Assembly: GCA_045546255.1 (NCBI GenBank)
Contig: JAZQCK010000072.1
Location: 1 to 17,344, forward strand
Direction: 5' to 3'
Source of the DNA: RGIG5612 sp045546255
GTDB lineage: Bacteria; Bacillota; Clostridia; Lachnospirales; Lachnospiraceae
DNA: 17,344 nucleotides
This document shows positions 13,128-17,344 of the stretch, one piece after another (positions within the stretch are counted from its first letter, which is position 1; the number at the start of each line of letters is the position of its first letter). A program made the translations under genes and the position numbers. Below the pieces are notes generated by a model, which was not told where the DNA came from, searched no databases, and saw only the letters and a list, made by a program, of their open reading frames with translations.

Positions 13128-15011
13128 ATGGCAAAAATTATTGGTATTGATTTAGGAACAACAAACTCATGTGTAGCTGTTATGGAAGGTGGAAAACCGG
13201 TCGTTATCGCAAACGCGGAAGGCGTCCGCACAACCCCGTCCGTAGTCGCTTTCACAAAGAACGGCGAGAGATTAGTCGGAGAGCCGGCAAAACGTCAGGC
13301 TGTTACCAATGCTGACAACACGATCTCTTCCATCAAAAGAGAGATGGGCTCAGACTACAGAGTCAACATTGACGGAAAAACCTATTCTCCGCAGGAGATC
13401 TCTGCAATGGTCCTTCAGAAACTGAAAGCTGACGCAGAAGCTCACCTCGGCGAAAAAGTTGACGAAGCAGTCATCACTGTTCCGGCATACTTCAACGATG
13501 CACAGAGACAGGCAACCAAAGATGCAGGTAAGATCGCAGGCCTTAAGGTTGAGCGTATCATCAACGAGCCGACGGCAGCAGCACTTGCATACGGCCTGGA
13601 TAACGAAGCAGAGCAGAAGATCATGGTTTACGACCTTGGCGGCGGCACCTTCGATGTTTCCATCATCGAGATCGGCGACGGCGTTATCGAAGTTCTTGCA
13701 ACAGCTGGTAACAACAGACTCGGCGGCGATGACTTCGACCAGAGAGTCACCGATTACCTGATCCAGCAGTTCAAGTCCCAGGAAGGCATTGACTTAAGCA
13801 CAGATAAGATGGCGCTTCAGAGACTTCGTGAAGCAGCAGAAAAAGCAAAGAAAGAACTTTCTTCTGCAACAACAACGAACATCAACCTGCCGTTCATCAC
13901 TGCAACTGCAGAAGGCCCGAAACACCTTGATATGGACCTTACAAGAGCAAAATTTGATGAACTGACACATGACTTAGTAGAAGCAACAGCAGGTCCTGTA
14001 CAGCAGGCACTTCGTGATGCAGGTCTTACCGCAGGCGAGCTTGGCAAAGTTCTTCTTGTCGGTGGATCCACACGTATCCCGGCAGTTCAGGCAAAAGTTC
14101 AGCAGCTGACAGGTCAGGAGCCTTCTAAGACTTTGAACCCGGATGAGTGCGTTGCAATCGGTGCAGCGATCCAGGGCGGTAAACTTGCAGGCGATGCAGG
14201 TGCAGGCGATGTCCTTCTTCTGGATGTTACCCCGCTGTCACTTTCCATTGAGACCTTAGGCGGAGTTGCTACGAAGCTGATTGAGAGAAATACAACGATC
14301 CCGACAAAGAAGAGTCAGATCTTCTCAACGGCAGCAGATAACCAGAGCGCAGTTGATATCCACGTTGTACAGGGTGAGCGTGAGTTCGCAAGAGACAACA
14401 AGACCTTAGGTCAGTTCCGTCTGGACGGAATCGCACCGGCTCCGCGTGGAATCCCGCAGATCGAAGTTACTTTCGATATCGATGCAAACGGTATCGTTAA
14501 CGTAAGTGCAAAAGATCTTGGAACTGGAAAAGAGCAGCACATCACGATCACATCCGGCTCTAACATGAGCGATGATGAGATCAACAAAGCTGTCAAAGAA
14601 GCAGCAGAATTCGAAGCACAGGATAAGGCTCGTAAGGAAGCTGTTGATACAAGAAACGAAGCTGACTCCCTGGCAATGCAGGTAGAAAAAGCTATGAATG
14701 ATGCAGGAGACAAACTGGATCCGACAGACAAGGCAGAAGTGGAATCTGACCTGAGCACACTGAAAGCTCTCCTTGGAACTGATCCTTCCGTTGAACTGAC
14801 ACCGGAGCAGGTATCCTCCATCAAATCTGCTAAAGAAAAACTGCTTGCAAGCAGCCAGAAGCTTTTCACAAAGATGTATGAGCAGGCACAGAGCCAGGCA
14901 GGCCAGGCCGGACCAAACATGGGCGGCGGATTTGCAGGCGGACAGCCGGAGCAGGATCCGAACCCGTCACCGGAAGGCGATGTCGTTGACGGCGACTTTA
15001 AAGAAATCTAA
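13128..15011 (+). CDS. dnaK: Chaperone protein DnaK (Hsp70)
   Basis: A 627-residue cytosolic Hsp70. The ATPase domain carries the three family signatures: IDLGTTNS at residues 7-14, YDLGGGTFDVS from 168, and VGGSTRIP at 311-318. The substrate-binding domain follows the linker VLLLDVTPLSL and includes the ERNTTIPT and FDIDANGIVNVSAKD motifs, with an alpha-helical lid ending in a Gly/Gln-rich tail (NMGGGFAGGQPEQ) and the acidic end DVVDGDFKEI. The strong ribosome site AAGGAGGA (13113-13120) precedes the ATG. The length is normal for Bacillota. Codon use looks highly biased, as expected for an abundant protein. It is separated from dnaJ by 359 bases of strongly structured DNA, an unusually long gap for this operon. 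Confidence 0.98.
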   Translation: MAKIIGIDLGTTNSCVAVMEGGKPVVIANAEGVRTTPSVVAFTKNGERLVGEPAKRQAVTNADNTISSIKREMGSDYRVNIDGKTYSPQEISAMVLQKLKADAEAHLGEKVDEAVITVPAYFNDAQRQATKDAGKIAGLKVERIINEPTAAALAYGLDNEAEQKIMVYDLGGGTFDVSIIEIGDGVIEVLATAGNNRLGGDDFDQRVTDYLIQQFKSQEGIDLSTDKMALQRLREAAEKAKKELSSATTTNINLPFITATAEGPKHLDMDLTRAKFDELTHDLVEATAGPVQQALRDAGLTAGELGKVLLVGGSTRIPAVQAKVQQLTGQEPSKTLNPDECVAIGAAIQGGKLAGDAGAGDVLLLDVTPLSLSIETLGGVATKLIERNTTIPTKKSQIFSTAADNQSAVDIHVVQGEREFARDNKTLGQFRLDGIAPAPRGIPQIEVTFDIDANGIVNVSAKDLGTGKEQHITITSGSNMSDDEINKAVKEAAEFEAQDKARKEAVDTRNEADSLAMQVEKAMNDAGDKLDPTDKAEVESDLSTLKALLGTDPSVELTPEQVSSIKSAKEKLLASSQKLFTKMYEQAQSQAGQAGPNMGGGFAGGQPEQDPNPSPEGDVVDGDFKEI

Positions 15012-15026
15012 TTAGATGTATCTACT

Positions 15027-15053
15027 GGGATTCGGCTTTTAAAGCCGGATCCC
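15027..15053 (+). other. Stable hairpin just after dnaK
   Basis: GGGATTCGGC and GCCGGATCCC pair with one T-G wobble around the TTTTAAA centre. No T run follows, so a normal intrinsic terminator is unlikely. It is 16 bases past the dnaK stop and could protect the 3' end of a processed hrcA-grpE-dnaK message. Confidence 0.55.
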
Positions 15054-15165
15054 GTGTGGGTATTTTAGGATTGATAACAGCTGTCTGTTGTACAGGGAAG
15101 ATATATATTTGTGACTATGGACGAGTCGTATTTCTTCTTGGATTGTGAGAGGGATTTTCCATGAC

Positions 15166-15198
15166 ATGGTTTTCGGTCTACCAGACCGGAAAAACCAT
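15166..15198 (+). other. First central hairpin of the dnaK-dnaJ element
   Basis: ATGGTTTT (15166-15173) pairs with AAAACCAT (15191-15198), and CGGTCT (15174-15179) pairs with AGACCG (15183-15188), around the loop ACC with a two-base bulge. No T run follows. Confidence 0.7.
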
Positions 15199-15209
15199 AG
15201 GAGTACTGA

Positions 15210-15236
15210 GAAAAATATCCATCAGGGATATTTTTC
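15210..15236 (+). other. Second central hairpin of the dnaK-dnaJ element
   Basis: GAAAAATATCC (15210-15220) and GGATATTTTTC (15226-15236) are perfect 11-base arms around ATCAG. The five Ts lie in the stem, so on either strand this could act as a weak terminator. Confidence 0.7.
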
Positions 15237-15370
15237 GAATGCTCCGGTCATGAGAAAATACCGAACAGAATCCTTAGAAGAAAAGACGAGGGAATCGGAA
15301 TCAAATATATAACTTCCCTGTACGGCAGACTAGTTGATAGCAAGATAATAATACAATCAAAGGAAAAACA

Positions 15371-16495
15371 ATGGCGGACAAGAGAGATTATTATGAGGTC
15401 CTGGGTGTAGAAAAAACAGCGACTCAGGATGAGATCAAAAAAGCATACAGAAAGCTGGCGAAGAAATACCATCCGGATATGAACCCGGGCGATAAAGAAG
15501 CGGAAGCAAAATTCAAAGAAGCTTCTGAAGCGTACGGCGTTTTGAGTGATGAGACCAAGAGAAAACAGTATGACCAGTTTGGACATGCTGCATTCGATGG
15601 CGGTGCCGGCGGCGGTGGATTCAACTACCAGAACATGAACGTAGATGATATCCTTCGCGGATTCGGCTTTGGCGATATCTTTGGCGATCTGTTCGGCGGC
15701 ATGGGAGGAAGATCCTCCGGCTTTGGCGGACGCAGCCAGGCATACAATGGACCGATGAAAGGCCGTAATGTTGGAACGACGGTCCGGATCGCATTTGAAG
15801 AAGCTGTTTTCGGCTGTGAAAAACAGGTTGAGATCAACTACAAAGAAGAGTGCGAGACCTGCCATGGAACTGGTGCAAAACCGGGAACCAGCCCTGAGAC
15901 CTGTACAACCTGTGGCGGAAGCGGTCAGGTCGTACGTCAAAGGCAGAGCCTCTTTGGCGTCATGAGAGAAGTCGGTGTCTGCAACGAGTGCGGCGGCTCC
16001 GGAAAAGTTGTAAAAGAAAAATGCCCGACCTGCAGAGGCAACGGCTATAAGAATACAAAGAAAAAAATCTCTGTTACAATCCCTGCCGGAATCGATTCCG
16101 GACAAAGCATCCGTATCGCAGGCATGGGCGAGCCGGGAACCAACGGCGGCTCCAGAGGCGATCTCCTTGTCGAAGTCATCGTTGCGCGTCATCCGATCTT
16201 CGTGCGTGACGGCATGAACCTCTTCTCAACAGCGTCCATCACCTTTACGGAGGCGGCTCTCGGCGGAGATGTTAAGATCAAGACCATTGACGGCGACGTT
16301 CTGTTCCCGATCAAAGCAGGAACACAGACCGACACCCGTATCCGACTGAAAGGAAAAGGCGTTCCATCCTTAAGAGACCCGTCCAAACGAGGCGATCAGT
16401 ACACGACCCTTGTCGTCAAGGTTCCGGAGAAGATGAACTCCAAACAGAAAGAAGCCTTGAAAAAATTCGACGAGATTATGTATCCGAAAAAATAA
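15371..16495 (+). CDS. dnaJ: Chaperone protein DnaJ (Hsp40, type I)
   Basis: A 374-residue J-protein that delivers clients to DnaK and stimulates its ATPase. The J domain has HPD at residues 34-36 within KYHPDMNPGD. A Gly/Phe-rich linker follows (about 75-125). The zinc-binding domain has four CxxC repeats starting at about residues 161, 178, 204 and 218 (CHGTG, CGGSG, CGGSG and CRGNG forms), so both zinc centres are intact. The C-terminal peptide-binding domains include TIPAGIDSGQSIRI, RHPIFVRDG and AALGGDVKIKTIDG. The ribosome site AAAGGA lies upstream. The length is standard. A strong terminator 34 bases past the stop ends the operon before prmA, which is often its next member. Confidence 0.97.
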   Translation: MADKRDYYEVLGVEKTATQDEIKKAYRKLAKKYHPDMNPGDKEAEAKFKEASEAYGVLSDETKRKQYDQFGHAAFDGGAGGGGFNYQNMNVDDILRGFGFGDIFGDLFGGMGGRSSGFGGRSQAYNGPMKGRNVGTTVRIAFEEAVFGCEKQVEINYKEECETCHGTGAKPGTSPETCTTCGGSGQVVRQRQSLFGVMREVGVCNECGGSGKVVKEKCPTCRGNGYKNTKKKISVTIPAGIDSGQSIRIAGMGEPGTNGGSRGDLLVEVIVARHPIFVRDGMNLFSTASITFTEAALGGDVKIKTIDGDVLFPIKAGTQTDTRIRLKGKGVPSLRDPSKRGDQYTTLVVKVPEKMNSKQKEALKKFDEIMYPKK

Positions 16496-16528
16496 TCATT
16501 TAAGATTGAAACACCGAATTAGCTTTCA

Positions 16529-16559
16529 GCACCGGGCAGCATTTGATGCCCGGTGTTTT
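16529..16559 (+). terminator. Intrinsic terminator of the dnaK operon
   Basis: CACCGGGCA (16530-16538) and TGCCCGGTG (16547-16555) form a perfect, GC-rich 9-bp stem with an 8-base loop, followed by TTTTGTTA. Confidence 0.92.
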
Positions 16560-16614
16560 GTTATCTGTACATAGTTTGCTATTTGTAAATTCAAATTAAC
16601 TCAATTATAAATTA

Positions 16615-16959
16615 ATATGTCTCTATTTTGAGAACTGTTCTATATGAGACGACTTTTTTAACAAATAAGCAGGGAAATATGTCTCTATACGGAAGAAATG
16701 CATATAGAGACTATAGGGCATAGTCTCTATAGACAAGTTGCCCTGTATGAGACAGCTTTTTTAACAAATCAGCCGGGAAATATGTCTCTATACAGAAGAT
16801 AAGCATATAGAGACTATGGAGCATAGTCTCTATAGACAAGTTGCCCTGTATGAGACAGTTTTTTTAACAAACCAGCCGGGAAATATGTCTCTATACAGAA
16901 GATGAGCATATAGAGACTATAGAACATAGTCTCTATAGAGAAGTTGTTCAATATGAGAC
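16615..16959. repeat. 103-bp tandem array with alternating GTCTC/GAGAC hairpins
   Basis: ATATGTCTCTAT begins at 16615, 16677, 16780 and 16883. The last three starts are exactly 103 bases apart; the first copy is short by 41 bases. GTCTC occurs at 16619, 16681, 16723, 16784, 16826, 16887 and 16929, and GAGAC at 16646, 16707, 16749, 16810, 16852, 16913 and 16955, in strict alternation. From GTCTC to the next GAGAC is always 26 bases (27 in the first), and the gaps after GAGAC alternate 16 and 35. Each full unit therefore holds two hairpins. The first three copies then have a T run and a conserved TTAACAAAYMAGC-type tail; the last copy lacks the T run. No protein-coding frame is apparent. It lies between the dnaJ terminator and prmA. 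Confidence 0.93.
16806..16834. repeat. Perfect 13-bp inverted repeat in unit 2 of the array
   Basis: TATAGAGACTATG (16806-16818) and CATAGTCTCTATA (16822-16834) pair exactly around GAG. Units 1 and 3 keep the same structure with slightly larger loops (16703-16731 and 16909-16937). This central hairpin uses the same bases as the two side hairpins of the unit and so excludes them. Confidence 0.85.
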
Positions 16960-17010
16960 AATAATGAAAAGATTCTTCGTGTAAATGCGTGAGATATGAT
17001 AAAATGCAAA

Positions 17011-17053
17011 TGGTCTTTCTGTATACAGAAGATAAGGGATACTCAGAAGACCA
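17011..17053 (+). other. Hairpin before prmA related to the array
   Basis: TGGTCTTTCTG (17011-17021) pairs with CAGAAGACCA (17044-17053) with one bulged T, and TAT/ATA extends it inward. The loop carries the 15-base word TATACAGAAGATAAG (17022-17036), identical to the array at 16789-16803. It looks like a diverged copy of the first hairpin of a unit, out of phase with the 103-bp period. It ends 52 bases before the prmA start. Confidence 0.65.
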
Positions 17054-17105
17054 GCTTTAAACATCCTGGAAATTGATAACGGTTTGGCTTTTTAAGGAGA
17101 AAACA

Positions 17106-17344
17106 ATGATCTGGACAAAATATACGATTAAGACAACGACAAAAGATGCGGATATGATCACTGCTATTTTGATGGATTATGACATCAATGATGTGCAGAT
17201 AGAGAATAATGTTCAACTTACGGATGAAGAGCTGAATCAGATGTATGCGGACTTTGTGAAGGAACTTCCGCCGGATGACGGATCTTGTTCTTTGAGCTTT
17301 TATGTGGAGTTCGAAGATGGGGCAGACCGGACAGAGATGCAGGA
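17106..17344 (+). CDS. prmA: Ribosomal protein L11 methyltransferase PrmA, N-terminal part
   Basis: The visible 79 residues match the N-terminal substrate-binding domain of PrmA, which methylates ribosomal protein L11 with SAM. The start IWTKYTIKTTTKDADMITAILMD, then DINDVQIEN, and PPDDGSCSLSFYVEF follow the Clostridia type of this domain. The catalytic Rossmann domain lies beyond the window. AAGGAG (17094-17099) is 6 bases before the ATG. In many Bacillota prmA follows dnaJ directly in the dnaK operon. Here it is set off by the operon terminator and a roughly 350-bp repeat array, so it probably has its own expression signals; TATGATAAAAT near 16995-17005 is a possible -10 region without a convincing -35. 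Confidence 0.88.
   Translation, partial: MIWTKYTIKTTTKDADMITAILMDYDINDVQIENNVQLTDEELNQMYADFVKELPPDDGSCSLSFYVEFEDGADRTEMQ

Larger units (their letters stand above)
15083..15330. repeat. Long imperfect inverted repeat between dnaK and dnaJ (MITE-like or structured RNA)
   Basis: The outer arms 15083-15111 and 15302-15330 pair at 28 of 29 positions, counting two G-U pairs. Further collinear blocks continue the same stem inward: 15126-15129 with 15286-15289, 15131-15138 with 15276-15283, 15140-15144 with 15269-15273, 15154-15159 with 15254-15259, and 15160-15165 with 15247-15252. In the centre are two separate hairpins, 15166-15198 and 15210-15236. The near-identical 9-base words TTGATAACA (15071-15079) and TTGATAGCA (15334-15342) flank the element. 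No reading frame of note lies inside. Size, arms and flanking repeats suit a MITE; the two-hairpin cap also suits a folded RNA. Confidence 0.8.

Noticed and set aside
14411..14920. Minus-strand open frame opposite the 3' half of dnaK
   Set aside because: The dnaK frame is certain there, and the Ser/Leu-rich antisense translation is a by-product of its codon use.
15248..16192. Minus-strand open frame of 314 codons opposite dnaJ
   Set aside because: It overlaps the intact, well-supported dnaJ and the palindromic spacer. Its translation is rich in Ser, Phe, Cys and Ala with no recognisable domain, as expected for the shadow of a biased gene.
16615..16959. CRISPR array
   Set aside because: The units repeat almost throughout at a 103-bp period, with no unique spacers between short identical repeats, and no cas genes are visible.

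Overview
The window reads as a chromosomal housekeeping region of a low-to-mid GC Gram-positive anaerobe of the class Clostridia, most likely Lachnospiraceae or a close relative. The grounds are the Shine-Dalgarno-led genes, the ylxM-ffh-rpsP-khpA-rimM-trmD block followed by hrcA-grpE-dnaK-dnaJ and prmA, two CIRCE operators, a DUF5721-type protein, and a lipoprotein with a DUF4015 glycosidase-like domain. The assignment comes from gene content and protein style only. No tRNA, rRNA, CRISPR array or transposase gene was seen.

Layout. 1-458: the 3' end of a DUF5721-like gene with its terminator. 497-5399: htpG behind a CIRCE element, then an Mrp/NBP35-type Fe-S carrier ATPase, an orphan amino-acid-type substrate-binding lipoprotein and a phosphoribosyltransferase, closed by a terminator. 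5418-7245: a convergent minus-strand lipoprotein gene with its own promoter and terminator. 7254-11138: a divergent translation and protein-targeting block (ylxM, ffh, rpsP, khpA, rimM, trmD) with a consensus promoter inside a perfect palindrome and a terminator-like hairpin before rimM. rplS, which usually follows trmD, is absent. 11177-16559: the hrcA-grpE-dnaK-dnaJ heat-shock operon behind a consensus promoter and a perfect CIRCE, ending in a strong terminator. 17106-end: the start of prmA.

How the genes work together. HrcA should repress its own operon and, through the upstream CIRCE, htpG, which would place Hsp90 and the DnaK system in one regulon. Ffh and YlxM serve membrane targeting. 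S16, KhpA, RimM and TrmD serve ribosome assembly and tRNA modification, and PrmA methylates L11.

The least explained DNA is in two intergenic regions of the heat-shock operon. Between dnaK and dnaJ lies a long imperfect inverted repeat of about 248 bp (15083-15330) that can fold into one long stem capped by two hairpins, flanked by near-identical 9-bp direct repeats. It could be a MITE-like insertion or a structured RNA. Between dnaJ and prmA lies an array with a 103-bp period (16615-16959). It carries seven GTCTC and seven GAGAC motifs in strict alternation at fixed spacing, and each full unit can fold in two mutually exclusive ways. These two elements are the main candidates for something undescribed.
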